This document shows, in pieces, positions 8,086-17,210 of a stretch of 64,000 nucleotides of DNA (position 1 is its first letter; each line of letters begins with the position of its first letter). The notes beneath the pieces are model-generated. The model made no database searches, had not been told where the DNA came from, and saw only the letters and a program-made list of their open reading frames with translations. The DNA is from Trinickia symbiotica. Lineage in GTDB: Bacteria > Pseudomonadota > Gammaproteobacteria > Burkholderiales > Burkholderiaceae. A program made the position numbers and the translations under genes. The stretch is from contig NZ_PTIR01000022.1 in NCBI RefSeq assembly GCF_002934455.1, forward strand, positions 1-64,000. Reading direction: 5' to 3'.

Positions 8086-11039
8086 TGTTCGTCTCCCTGA
8101 GAAGTCGCGCCGTCGTCGGCGGCAGCCCATGCCGCCGCCCGGCGCAGCCGCGCCGCGAACTCGCCTTTGCCGGCGAAATAGGCCTGCACGCGTTGAAGCA
8201 CGCTCGTCGAACCGGGCAGCGGATGCATCGGGGCGAATTGCGGCAGCGTGGTCGAGGCATCGGCCTCGGCCCGATAAATGCGCACGCGCACGTCGTACCA
8301 GCCGGCTTGCCCAGTGATCGGATCCGAGTTGGACATCCGCTCGCCGGCACGCGTATCGCTCGGCAACTCGTCGGTGATCACGTGGTTCAATAAGAAGCCG
8401 CGCTGCGACTCGCCCGCGTTCGGTCCTAGATTCCACGCGCCGGCCGCCTTGCCGATCGCATTCCAAGTCCACACCGTGCCGGGCTCCACCGCCTCGCTAT
8501 AGCGCGCGCGGCAGCGCACCTTCCCCCACGGCGATTCGACATAGATCCAGCCCCCGTCCTCGATCCCCTCTTCCGCAGCCACCGCGGGATTCACGAACAA
8601 ATGGTTCTCCCCGTGAATCTGCCGCAGCCACGCGTTTTGCGAGTCCCAGGAGTGATACATCGCCATCGGCCGTTGTGTGATCGCCGCGAGCGGAAAACGA
8701 TCGAGATCGGTCGTGTCCTGTTCCAGCGGCGGATACCAGAACGGCAGCGGATCGAAATAGCGTTCGATGCGCGCCCTGAGGTGCTCGGGCGGTTGGCGGC
8801 CTTTCGTCTTGCCTTGCGCGGCCAGGCGAAACGTCTGCATCACTTCCGAATAAAGCTGGATCACGATCGGCACTGCGTACTTGCGCATCCCGTTCTCGAC
8901 AGCCCATTCAATATACGGCCCGTTGCAGTTGCGCATGTACTGCAGCGACTCGGGCAACCGATGGTGATAGACGCAATTGTTCTTGGCGTACTGCTCCCAC
9001 TGCTTCGGATTCGGCTCGCCGACGACGGCCTTCGTGCCGTCCTCGCCGCGCCAACCGATCAGAAACCCGGTGCCCGAATCGGGCGCCGTCTGGAAGTTGA
9101 CGATGAAGTCCGGATAGTCGCGAAACTTACGTTTGCCGTCGGCCGTGATGAAAGCCGGAAACTTGAGCCGGCTCGCCAATTCGATCAGCACTTCCTGAAA
9201 CGGTTTGCATTCGCCCGTCGGCGGCACCACCGGCACCCGCACGGAATCCACCGGACCGTCGAATTCAGAGATCGGACGATCGAGCACGGACATCACGTCA
9301 TGGCGCTCCAGATACGTCGTATCGGGCAGGATCAAATCGGCGAATGCGGTCATCTCCGATTCGAATGCGTCGCAAACAACAAGGAACGGAATCTTGTATT
9401 CGCCGTCATCGCGCTTGTCGACCAGCATTTTGCGCACTTCCACCGGATTCATCGACGAATTCCACGCCATATTGGCCATGAAAATAAGCAGCGTGTCGAT
9501 CGGATACGGATCGCCGCGCCAGGCGTTGGTGATGACGGAATGCATGAGCCCATGCACCGCGAGCGGATATTCCCATGAGAACGCCTTATCGATGCGGGCC
9601 GGGGAACCGTCCTCGTGAATGAACAGATCGGTCGGCGCAGCGGGCCAGCCAAGCGGGCCGGTTGCAAGCGGCGTGTTTGGCTTGACGACGGCCGGATCGT
9701 TCGGCGGTTTCGCCGACGGCGGCGCCGCGCGCGGATACGGCGCCTTGTGACGGAAGCCGCCCGGCCGGTCGATCGTGCCGAGCAGTGACATCAGAATCGA
9801 CATCGCGCGAATCGTCTGGAAGCCGTTCGAATGCGCGGCGAGCCCACGCATCGCGTGAAATGCGATCGGCGCACCTTCCACCGTGTCGTGCGTCTTGCCC
9901 CATGAGTCAGTCCACTGAATCGGCAGCACGATCCGCTGCTCGCGCGCGACGGTGGCCATTTCGCGCGCGATACGCGCAATGGTATCCGCGGAGATGCCCG
10001 TGATCTCGGCGGCCCATTGCGGCGTGCAGTGTGCGACTTGGTCACGCAGCAGGGCAAACGACGGTGCGACCGGTGTGCCGTCGGCGAGCGCATACCTTCC
10101 ATCGAGCGCCGGCTGCGCACCTTCAGCGCGATTGAGCACTGGGCGATTCGTGCGCGCGTCCCACCACAAATGATTCTGCGGAAACAGTGCGTTGCCTTCC
10201 GGCGCGTCGGCATCGCGCACGAACAACCCAAACGTATCGGATTCCTCGCGCAGGTCGACGAGCTCGCCCGCATTCGTGAAGCGCTCGACGAATGCGCGGT
10301 CGTATGCGCCCTGCTCGATCAACTCTCGGATCAGGGCCATGAACAGCGCGCCGTCCGTGCCCGGGCGAATCGGGATCCATTCGTCCGCAATGGCCGCATA
10401 GCCGGTACGCACCGGATTGATGGCGATGAAGCGCCCGCCGGCCCGCTTGAATTTCGATAACGCGATCTTCAGCGGATTCGAATGGTGGTCTTCGGCCGTT
10501 CCGATCATGAAGAAGAGCCGCGCGTTGTCGAGATCGGGGCCGCCGAACTCCCAGAACGAGCCGCCGATCGTATAGATCATACCGGCCGCCATGTTCGCCG
10601 AACAAAAGCCTCCGTGCGCCGCATAGTTAGGGGTGCCGAATTGTTTCGCGAAGAGACCCGTCAGGGCTTGCATCTGATCGCGTCCCGTGAAGAGCGCGAA
10701 CTTCTTTGGATCGGTCGCGCGCAGGTGCCCGAGACGCTTTTCGAGCATGTCGAACGCCACCTCCCACGACACCGGGACGAACTGCGCTTCGCCACGCTCC
10801 GCATCGCGCCTGCGCAGCAGCGGCCGCGTGAGGCGCGCGGGCGAGTACTGCTTCATGATCCCCGACGAGCCCTTCGCGCAGATCACGCCCTGGTTCAACG
10901 GGTGGTCAGGGTTGCCGTCGATGTAGCGCACTTCGCCGTCGCGCAAATGCACGCGGATTCCGCAACGACATGCGCACATGTAGCAGGTCGTCGTCTTGAT
11001 CTCGAGCTTCTCGTCCTGGGTGCGCGGATGATGGTCCAT
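8082..11039 (-). CDS. soeA: Molybdopterin catalytic subunit of cytoplasmic sulfite dehydrogenase
   Basis: 985 residues of the DMSO-reductase superfamily. The N-terminus has a [4Fe-4S] motif (CYMCACRCGI, then VICAKGSSG), followed by the bis-MGD domains and a C-terminal cofactor-binding domain (about 830-960, SWDSQNAWLRQIHGENHLFV). ATG 11039 is preceded by AGGAAGG; no twin-arginine signal precedes the cluster motif, unlike periplasmic DmsA or TtrA. That matches SoeA, which oxidises sulfite to sulfate in the cytoplasm. The island also encodes Xsc, which releases sulfite, giving the enzyme an obvious substrate. Other untargeted oxidoreductases of this superfamily remain possible; the family is certain, the substrate is inferred from layout and context. 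Confidence 0.75.
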   Translation of the reverse strand: MDHHPRTQDEKLEIKTTTCYMCACRCGIRVHLRDGEVRYIDGNPDHPLNQGVICAKGSSGIMKQYSPARLTRPLLRRRDAERGEAQFVPVSWEVAFDMLEKRLGHLRATDPKKFALFTGRDQMQALTGLFAKQFGTPNYAAHGGFCSANMAAGMIYTIGGSFWEFGGPDLDNARLFFMIGTAEDHHSNPLKIALSKFKRAGGRFIAINPVRTGYAAIADEWIPIRPGTDGALFMALIRELIEQGAYDRAFVERFTNAGELVDLREESDTFGLFVRDADAPEGNALFPQNHLWWDARTNRPVLNRAEGAQPALDGRYALADGTPVAPSFALLRDQVAHCTPQWAAEITGISADTIARIAREMATVAREQRIVLPIQWTDSWGKTHDTVEGAPIAFHAMRGLAAHSNGFQTIRAMSILMSLLGTIDRPGGFRHKAPYPRAAPPSAKPPNDPAVVKPNTPLATGPLGWPAAPTDLFIHEDGSPARIDKAFSWEYPLAVHGLMHSVITNAWRGDPYPIDTLLIFMANMAWNSSMNPVEVRKMLVDKRDDGEYKIPFLVVCDAFESEMTAFADLILPDTTYLERHDVMSVLDRPISEFDGPVDSVRVPVVPPTGECKPFQEVLIELASRLKFPAFITADGKRKFRDYPDFIVNFQTAPDSGTGFLIGWRGEDGTKAVVGEPNPKQWEQYAKNNCVYHHRLPESLQYMRNCNGPYIEWAVENGMRKYAVPIVIQLYSEVMQTFRLAAQGKTKGRQPPEHLRARIERYFDPLPFWYPPLEQDTTDLDRFPLAAITQRPMAMYHSWDSQNAWLRQIHGENHLFVNPAVAAEEGIEDGGWIYVESPWGKVRCRARYSEAVEPGTVWTWNAIGKAAGAWNLGPNAGESQRGFLLNHVITDELPSDTRAGERMSNSDPITGQAGWYDVRVRIYRAEADASTTLPQFAPMHPLPGSTSVLQRVQAYFAGKGEFAARLRRAAAWAAADDGATSQGDEQ

Positions 11040-11176
11040 CGTCCTTCCTCGTTCGCGGATGGCGTCGCCGGCCCTTCGCAAGGCCCCAACGCTGAATCGG
11101 TACGTCAATGCTACGTTCGCGTGAAGCCGGAAAAAAGTCGTATTCGATGATCGCAACTATCGGCCGGCACGATAGT

Positions 11177-12595
11177 TCATGACACGAGTTCGTGCTCGTC
11201 GACGTACCGCGCGCGCTCGCGCCGGTGTACGAACACCTTGTATCCGCCCAGCAGCAGGCCTAAGCTTGCGACGCCGAGCCAAAGCGGCTTGCGCTGATCG
11301 GGAATGAATGCCATCGCGATCAGGATGCCGATCATGCCGATGATCGACAGCCAGGTCAGATACGGAAAGCCCCACATCTTGACGCGCAGCTTGCCCTCGG
11401 CCTCACGGTCGAGTCGGCCGCGCAAGCGAAGCTGCGAAAGCGCGATCAGCACATACACGAAAATGGCGACGGTGCCGTAGGAATCGACTAAAAATGCGAA
11501 TACGGTATCGGGGGAGATATACGACATCACAACCGAGACGTACCCAAACAAGGTACCTAGCAAAATTGCGCGTACGGGCACGCCGCGTTTGTTGACCGCG
11601 GCAAGCGCGGCCGGTGCGTCGCCGTTGCGCGTCAGCGCGAACAGCATCCGCGAAGCGGCATAAAGGCCCGAATTGAGCGCCGACAGCACCGCGGTCAACA
11701 CAATGGCATTCATGATGTTCGCGGCCGCGGGTAGCCCCATGACGCGAAGCGCGCTGACGTACGGCGTGGCCATGGCCGGCGAATTCCACGGCACGAGCGC
11801 GACCACGAGCGCCACCGACCCGACGTAGAACACGAGCACGCGCGTAATCACGGAGTTCGTCGCCTTCGCCACGGCCTTCGCGGGCTCGCGCGCCTCCGCC
11901 GCGGCGATGGTTACGATTTCGGCGCCGAAGTAAAAGCCTGTCGCCGCCACCGCGCCGCTCATCACGGGCCCAATCCCGAGCGGCATAAACCCGCCGTGCC
12001 CGAGGAGCGTAGGCAGTACCGCGCTCGTGTGCATGGACGCGGGCCAAAAGCCGGTCACGTAGAGGCCACCGAGGAGCAGAAAGACCATGATCGCGCCTAC
12101 CTTGATCGACGAAAACCAGAACTCGAACTCCCCATAGCTGCCCACTGAAATCAAGTTCGTCGCGGTAAGTACGATGAGGAGCACGAGGCTGATGATCCAT
12201 GCGGGCGCGTCGGGGATCCAAAACTGAATGAGCTTGGCTCCTGCAACCGCCTCGAGCGCCACTACGATCACCCAGAAATACCAGTACATCCAGCCGGTCA
12301 GAAAGCCGGCTAGCCGGCCCGGCCCGCGCCGGTTCGCAAATGCGAGTCGCGCGTATTCGTAGAAAGACCCGACGGCGGGCATTGCACACGCCATCTCCCC
12401 GAGCATCCGCATCACGAGGACGACAAGGCCGCCCGTGATCAGGAAGGAAAGGATCGCGGCGGGGCCGGTCTGCTGAATGACCACGCCGCTGCCAACGAAA
12501 AGCCCGGCACCGATCACGCCGCCGAGCGCGATCATCGTCATATGGCGCTGTTTGAGCCCACACTTGAGGTTGCTGCGGTCCATCGTAGGTTGCAT
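11177..12595 (-). CDS. APC-superfamily amino-acid permease (GabP/AAT family)
   Basis: 472 residues with twelve predicted transmembrane segments. The family signature is near the N-terminus (GGVIGAGLFVGSG) with the following SFLITGGLVVLVMRMLGEMA. Start ATG 12595 has GGAG five bases upstream. Members carry GABA, aromatic or other amino acids with protons. It lies between soeA (137 bases downstream) and the TauY-like gene (about 200 bases upstream), all on the same strand. An inference from context is uptake of taurine or a related amino-sulfonate; a conventional amino acid is equally compatible with the sequence. Confidence 0.82.
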   Translation of the reverse strand: MQPTMDRSNLKCGLKQRHMTMIALGGVIGAGLFVGSGVVIQQTGPAAILSFLITGGLVVLVMRMLGEMACAMPAVGSFYEYARLAFANRRGPGRLAGFLTGWMYWYFWVIVVALEAVAGAKLIQFWIPDAPAWIISLVLLIVLTATNLISVGSYGEFEFWFSSIKVGAIMVFLLLGGLYVTGFWPASMHTSAVLPTLLGHGGFMPLGIGPVMSGAVAATGFYFGAEIVTIAAAEAREPAKAVAKATNSVITRVLVFYVGSVALVVALVPWNSPAMATPYVSALRVMGLPAAANIMNAIVLTAVLSALNSGLYAASRMLFALTRNGDAPAALAAVNKRGVPVRAILLGTLFGYVSVVMSYISPDTVFAFLVDSYGTVAIFVYVLIALSQLRLRGRLDREAEGKLRVKMWGFPYLTWLSIIGMIGILIAMAFIPDQRKPLWLGVASLGLLLGGYKVFVHRRERARYVDEHELVS

Positions 12596-12741
12596 GTCTT
12601 CTCCATATCTTGGTAATGAGGGGGGCCCGCTCCCGAGTGATGGCGTATGTGTACGGGCACATCGATGACGCGCGTGCGCGCTACGACGCATGCGCGCCCC
12701 GCCGCATGAATCCGCTCATCGCTTTGTTTTGGTGATGCGAA

Positions 12742-12793
12742 GCCCGGCCTGCCTATGCCGGGCGTGCTTGGCTCACTCGCCGCGCACGGCGAG
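12742..12793 (-). terminator. Pair of GC hairpins behind the TauY-like gene
   Basis: Nine bases after the flavoprotein stop (reading minus) is a perfect seven-base stem with a four-base loop (12776-12782 with 12787-12793, CTCGCCG/CGGCGAG). A second seven-base stem (12742-12748 with 12757-12763, GCCCGGC/GCCGGGC) follows. No U-tract follows, so this may be an imperfect terminator or an mRNA-end stabiliser separating tauY from the permease gene. Confidence 0.4.
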
Positions 12794-12801
12794 CGGCGGG
12801 C

Positions 12802-14217
12802 TCAAGGCCTTTCGTCGCGCCTGAAGTACTCGAGGTAGAGCATGCGCTGCCCGATTCGCCGGAACGGCGCGAAGATATGGCCCGGCAGTGGGCTCGTGAA
12901 GATCGGCAGCGTCAGATGCGAAGCCTTGCCGGCGATGTGCTCGGCGAGCCGTCTGCCCGCTTGCTGCGAGTACGACACGCCGTTGCCGCCGTAGCCGAGC
13001 GCGTAATAGACCGACTGCTTCGGATCAGGCTGGCAAACGCGAGGCATCATGTCGTGGCTGACGTCGACCCAGCCCCACCAGGAAAAATCAATCTGCACAC
13101 CGCGCAGCGCCGGAAACTTGCGCGCCATCCCTTCCTTCAGCAAATCCAGATGGTGCGGGTTCGGCGCGTCCCGGCCGGTGATCGCGCTGCGGCTGCCGAT
13201 CTGCAGTCGCCGGTCGGGCAGGAAGCGGTAATAAAAGCGCAGGGTGCGCGTATCGGTCAGAACCTGTGTCGTGCGGAAATTGCACGCGCGAATCTCCTCA
13301 TCGGTCAGCACACGCGTGACCATCGAGTTCGATAGGATCGGCATCACTTTGCTGCGCAGCGACGGATGCAGTGTCTGCGCCGTGTAGGCACCCGTCGCGA
13401 TCCCCACTGCGCGGGCGCGAACAATGCCGCCCGGCGTATGCAGATGATGCACCCCGCCCACCGTCTTCCAACCGATGACAGGGCTGCTCGTATAGACCCG
13501 AGCGCCTGCCTCGCGTGCGAGCCGCAAATAGCCGAACGCGAGCTTCGCCGCATGAATGCCGATGCCTTCCGGCTCGTGCAAAGCGCCGGCCGCCTCGTGG
13601 TCGTTCAGGAACTCGCGCCGCAACGTATCCGCGCTCAGCAGCTCGGACGGATAGCCGAAAACGTCCTTCCAAACCTTCGCCTCGGCAGCTAGCTTTTGCA
13701 TGATGCGGGGACGATGCGCGATCAGAAAATGGCCGCCCGGCTGCGGGTCGCAATCGATCTCATCCAAGAACGATTTGAAGTGATTGAATCCCTCCAGAAT
13801 CTCATCGTGCATCTTCAACGCGACGTCCTTGCCCCAGCGTTCGATCCACTGCGAGCGCGACAACCGTCCCGATGCGTTTTGCGCCTGGCCGCCGTTGCGG
13901 CTGCTGCAGCCCCAGCTCGTGCGATTCGCTTCGAGCACGACCGCCTTGATGCCATGCTCGCGCGCAAGGCAGATCGCCGTCGCAAGCCCGGTATAGCCCG
14001 AGCCGATGATCGCGACGTCAACATCGATATCTCTCGTGATGGGACCGTCGTCGGCGGGGGGCGTACCGGCCGTCGCCACCCAATAGGTCGGCGCGTATTC
14101 CTTGCCATGCCCGGGGCCGGGCGAAACGAGCGGATCATAGGTCGGGTCGTAGCGCCGATCGACGGGCGCCCCTCCGACGAAACCGCTCGCCGCTCGCTCG
14201 ACTGAGCTGTATTCCAT
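12802..14217 (-). CDS. tauY: FAD-dependent amine oxidoreductase, candidate taurine dehydrogenase large subunit
   Basis: 471 residues of the DadA/glycine-oxidase fold. The Rossmann motif VDVAIIGSGYTGLATAICLA is near residues 48-67, followed by RTSWGCSSRNGGQAQNASG; the substrate domain and a second FAD contact (YALGYGGNGVSYSQQAGRRL) lie in the C-terminal third. No signal peptide. ATG 14217 has AGGAG seven bases upstream. TauY, the large subunit of cytochrome-linked taurine dehydrogenase, belongs to this family and resembles this sequence as I recall it. Its partner TauX is an NTF2-like small protein, and such a gene occurs at 18392. Alternatives are related DAO-family enzymes such as gamma-glutamylputrescine oxidase. 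It is divergent from an IclR gene. Confidence 0.6.
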   Translation of the reverse strand: MEYSSVERAASGFVGGAPVDRRYDPTYDPLVSPGPGHGKEYAPTYWVATAGTPPADDGPITRDIDVDVAIIGSGYTGLATAICLAREHGIKAVVLEANRTSWGCSSRNGGQAQNASGRLSRSQWIERWGKDVALKMHDEILEGFNHFKSFLDEIDCDPQPGGHFLIAHRPRIMQKLAAEAKVWKDVFGYPSELLSADTLRREFLNDHEAAGALHEPEGIGIHAAKLAFGYLRLAREAGARVYTSSPVIGWKTVGGVHHLHTPGGIVRARAVGIATGAYTAQTLHPSLRSKVMPILSNSMVTRVLTDEEIRACNFRTTQVLTDTRTLRFYYRFLPDRRLQIGSRSAITGRDAPNPHHLDLLKEGMARKFPALRGVQIDFSWWGWVDVSHDMMPRVCQPDPKQSVYYALGYGGNGVSYSQQAGRRLAEHIAGKASHLTLPIFTSPLPGHIFAPFRRIGQRMLYLEYFRRDERP

Positions 14218-14498
14218 GATGACGACTCCTAATGATGAATGTGTTGTCTTTGGTCGATCGTGCGCACAGGCTTAGGCGCACCGATCCGTTGAAGAAAGTG
14301 TAGGTAGGCGAATTTGGCGAAGGTAGAACCAGTGGCGCGAATTCGCTTGGACCAGTGCAATGGACGGTCACGGTATGGCGACGCGATGCCCTGGCCGCAT
14401 GGATCAGCGCAAACCAGCATAGTCAACGCGGGCATCCATGGCGCATGCTGGAAAACGGTACAGAATGGTTCGTTTTTATTTGCTTCCGTAGGAGACGC
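14218..14498. promoter_or_regulatory. Divergent promoter region, tauY-like gene and IclR gene
   Basis: This 281-base spacer holds three symmetrical elements: GTGCGC/GCGCAC arms at 14260-14265 and 14276-14281, a perfect ten-base palindrome GCGAATTCGC at 14337-14346, and CCAGCAT/ATGCTGG arms at 14414-14420 and 14445-14451. IclR proteins commonly bind palindromes in such shared spacers. I cannot tell which element, if any, is the operator, and no convincing -35/-10 pair was found. Confidence 0.35.
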
Positions 14499-15311
14499 AT
14501 GCACGTTCCCTCTCCCGTGCAGGGCGAAACCGCCACCCTGGACGACGCACGCGTGCTGCGAGCGCTTGCCGTGCTCGAAACGCTTGCGTTGGCGGGACAA
14601 CCGTACACGCTGTCGCAGCTATCCGTCCGCTTGCACATTCCCAAAGCCACGCTGCTTCGGATGATCGAAGCGCTGGAGGCGCGCGGCTATGTCATGCATA
14701 TGCCGGATTCGCGCGGTCACGATCGGGCGATCGCACTCGGCCCGCGTGCTGCACAGTTCGCGCTGTCGGCGCTTTCGAACAATACGTTTACGAGGGCATG
14801 CCGTGCCGCATTGCGCACGCTGGTCGACGCACTCGGCGAAACCTGCAATCTCACGGCACTCGACAATGATGCGGTGCTGTACGTCGAGCGCGTGGAAACG
14901 ACCGAGCCGTTGCGGCTCGAGATGCGTCCGGGCATGCGCGTGCCGCTGCATTGCACGGCGAGCGGCAAGCTCTTTTTGTCACAAATGACGACCGTGGAGC
15001 GTAACGCCATGCTGGCGCGGATGACGCTCAGCAAGATGACCTACCGGACGCTTACGGATCCGCAACGGCTCGCCGCTGAACTCGAGCGCCTCGCAAAACG
15101 CGACGTCGGGATAGACAACGAGGAATTCGTGCGGGGAATGGTGGCGGTCGCGGTCCCCGTTCGCGCGGCCGCCGGCGGCCGCGTGCTCGCAGCGCTGGCC
15201 GTGCATGCGCCTACCGCGCGCGCCACGCTCGACGATTTGCTCAAAGCCGTGCCGCGGATGCGCGAAGCTGCGAGCCGCCTCGCGCCGCTTCTACAAGGGG
15301 GCGACGGCTAA
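14499..15311 (+). CDS. IclR-family transcriptional regulator
   Basis: 270 residues. An N-terminal winged helix (about 15-75, LSQLSVRLHIPKATLLRMIEAL) is followed by the IclR effector domain (about 100-265), with GETCNLTALDNDAVLYVERV and the PLHCTASGKLFLS signature. ATG 14499 has GGAGA a few bases upstream. The effector domain resembles that of the SauR candidate at 31443 (shared GETCNLT, YV-RVET-PLR, PLHC-ASGKL), suggesting related small-molecule ligands. It is divergent from the TauY-like gene and convergent with the ABC operon. A role in taurine gene control is inferred; the ligand is unknown. Confidence 0.85.
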   Translation: MHVPSPVQGETATLDDARVLRALAVLETLALAGQPYTLSQLSVRLHIPKATLLRMIEALEARGYVMHMPDSRGHDRAIALGPRAAQFALSALSNNTFTRACRAALRTLVDALGETCNLTALDNDAVLYVERVETTEPLRLEMRPGMRVPLHCTASGKLFLSQMTTVERNAMLARMTLSKMTYRTLTDPQRLAAELERLAKRDVGIDNEEFVRGMVAVAVPVRAAAGGRVLAALAVHAPTARATLDDLLKAVPRMREAASRLAPLLQGGDG

Positions 15312-15385
15312 CCGCGAGGCAACGGCGGCAAATCGCGCGCTGCCCGGAGCGCAGCGTGGCGCGCACGCCAGCGCCGCCGGTCTTC

Positions 15386-16123
15386 TCAATGCGCGAGAAT
15401 GCCCATTGCCTGTTTCTTCAACTCCAGGAAATGCGGATCGAAGGCGACTTGCGGCGTACGCGGTCGCTCCAATTCGATAGGGACGTCTAGCGCGACCCGC
15501 CCCGGCCGCGAGGACAGCACGACGAGGCGCGTCCCGAGAAAGATGGCTTCGTCGATGTCGTGCGTGATAAACACGATGGTGCACCTCAGCTGGTCCCAAA
15601 GGGCCGTCAAGAACGTCTGCATGGCGCTGCGCGTCTGCGCGTCCAATGCACCAAAGGGCTCATCCATCAGCAGCACCTTCGGTTTCATCACGAGCGCCCG
15701 CGCAATGGCCACGCGCTGCTGCATCCCGCCCGACAGCTCGTAGGGCTTGTGCCCAGCGAAGTTCTCGAGGCCGATGGTGCGCAATATCTCTGCCGAGGCC
15801 CGATGGCGCTCGGCCTTAGGCACCGAATGGAGAGAAAGCCCGAATTCGATGTTCTCCTCGACGGTGAGCCAGGGGAACAACCCAGCCTGCTGAAACACGA
15901 CGACGCGGTCTTCGCCCGGCTGGTCCTTGACCTCCCCGTCTATGAAGATGTTGCCCTTCGAGGGCGACGTCAGGCCGGCCAGCAGATGCAGCAACGTGGT
16001 CTTGCCGCAGCCGGACGCCCCCAGCACCGTGACGAACTCGCCGCCCTGAAACTGCAGATTGATGTTCTCGAGTGCGGAGGTCGAGCCGAAGGTCTTGTAC
16101 AGGGAATCAATAACGATATTCAA
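15386..16123 (-). CDS. tauB: Taurine/sulfonate ABC importer, ATP-binding subunit
   Basis: 245 residues of the TauB/SsuB nitrate-sulfonate family. Walker A is GASGCGKTTLLHLLAG, the signature is LSGGMQQRVAIARAL, and Walker B is KVLLMDEPFGALDAQTR, with the switch histidine in VFITHDIDEA. It energises uptake at the inner membrane with the permease and binding protein encoded just upstream (42-base gap to tauA). Assignment to taurine rather than alkanesulfonate or another sulfonate is inferred from the island. Confidence 0.8.
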   Translation of the reverse strand: MNIVIDSLYKTFGSTSALENINLQFQGGEFVTVLGASGCGKTTLLHLLAGLTSPSKGNIFIDGEVKDQPGEDRVVVFQQAGLFPWLTVEENIEFGLSLHSVPKAERHRASAEILRTIGLENFAGHKPYELSGGMQQRVAIARALVMKPKVLLMDEPFGALDAQTRSAMQTFLTALWDQLRCTIVFITHDIDEAIFLGTRLVVLSSRPGRVALDVPIELERPRTPQVAFDPHFLELKKQAMGILAH

Positions 16124-16165
16124 GTCCGTCTCCTGCGGATGAAATGACTACTCTTTCGCGCCGGC

Positions 16166-17185
16166 TCAATGAGCGAGCGATTGCGAATATTGCGGCGCGA
16201 CGTTGGCTTCGAAGCTCGACGGCACCGTTTGTATGCGTCCGATCTGGTTGAGGACCTTGGCGGTGTTGACCAACGTCTCGTACGTTGCAGACGTCTTGAC
16301 GCCGGCGCCCGAGCCCATTACCTTCGGCGTCGTCTGATCAGCCCCCGAAAAAAGCTCATAGCCCGCCAGTTCGCTTTTGGCGACGGGCACCGTGACGCCC
16401 GTTTGCTTGGCCATCTCCGCGATCGCCTTATCCGGATCCTTTTGTGTGACTTGATAGCCTTCGTCCAGCGCGGCGACGAACCCTTTCACGAGATCGGGGT
16501 GCGCCTTCGCCCAATCGGCGTTGGCGATGCAGACGTTGTAGCTCGACGCGTTGCGCGGCAAGTCGCCGTCGGTCTTGATGGCTTTGCCGCCCGCCTCCCG
16601 CAGTGCGCTGAACACCGGGTCCCAGACGATGGCGGCATCGATCGCGCCTGTCACCCAAGACGTACGCATTTGCGGGGGCGCCATATTGATTTGCGTCACA
16701 GACGTGTACGGTACGTGCGCCTGAGCCAGGAAAGTCGCCAACTCGAATGACGCTTGCGAGCCAGCCACGATCGCGATCTTCTTGCCTTGCAGGCCCGCGA
16801 CGTCGTGAATGCCGCTTTCGGGCTTAACCACGATGCCAGCTGCGTTCGTATAGCGTTCCTGGTTATAGACAATCGTCATCGGCAAGCCCTGCGCGATGGC
16901 CGTGACGAGCGGCGGTACCCCGAGCCCGCACATGAACGACAGGCTGTTCGACGCCAGCGCGCTCATGGCGGCCGGCCCGGAACTGAAGAGCTTGTAATCG
17001 ACGTCGGCATTCATATGGCGTTCGAACATGTGCTCCGCCATGGAGACCATGTACGGATCAGCGCCGTTGTCCTCGTAGCCAATGACGACTTTCGGCTTTC
17101 CCTGTGCACAGGCTAAACCGGCGATAAGACAGCCGCCGACCCACAGCGCCGCGCTCGCGAGCTGGATTCCGTATTTCGTTTTCAT
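16166..17185 (-). CDS. tauA: Taurine/sulfonate ABC importer, periplasmic binding protein
   Basis: 339 residues. A signal peptide is visible at the N-terminus (hydrophobic stretch ASAALWVGGCLIAGLACAQG, probable cleavage after about residue 25). The mature protein has the TauA/SsuA/NMT1-like fold, with the motif SGPAAMSALASNSLSFMCG and the hinge region MRTSWVTGAIDAAIVWDP. ATG 17185 has GGAG eight bases upstream; the frame is open further upstream but overlaps the permease end. The family fits sulfonate binding; the exact ligand (taurine, isethionate or other) cannot be read from sequence. It is the middle gene of a permease, binding protein, ATPase operon. Confidence 0.8.
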   Translation of the reverse strand: MKTKYGIQLASAALWVGGCLIAGLACAQGKPKVVIGYEDNGADPYMVSMAEHMFERHMNADVDYKLFSSGPAAMSALASNSLSFMCGLGVPPLVTAIAQGLPMTIVYNQERYTNAAGIVVKPESGIHDVAGLQGKKIAIVAGSQASFELATFLAQAHVPYTSVTQINMAPPQMRTSWVTGAIDAAIVWDPVFSALREAGGKAIKTDGDLPRNASSYNVCIANADWAKAHPDLVKGFVAALDEGYQVTQKDPDKAIAEMAKQTGVTVPVAKSELAGYELFSGADQTTPKVMGSGAGVKTSATYETLVNTAKVLNQIGRIQTVPSSFEANVAPQYSQSLAH

Positions 17186-17210
17186 GTCTTGTCTCCACCG
17201 ATGGTTGAAC

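Noticed and set aside
8082-11039. Annotation of the molybdoenzyme as periplasmic DMSO reductase DmsA
   Set aside because: No twin-arginine signal precedes the Fe-S motif and the metabolic setting points to sulfite; kept only as a family-level alternative.
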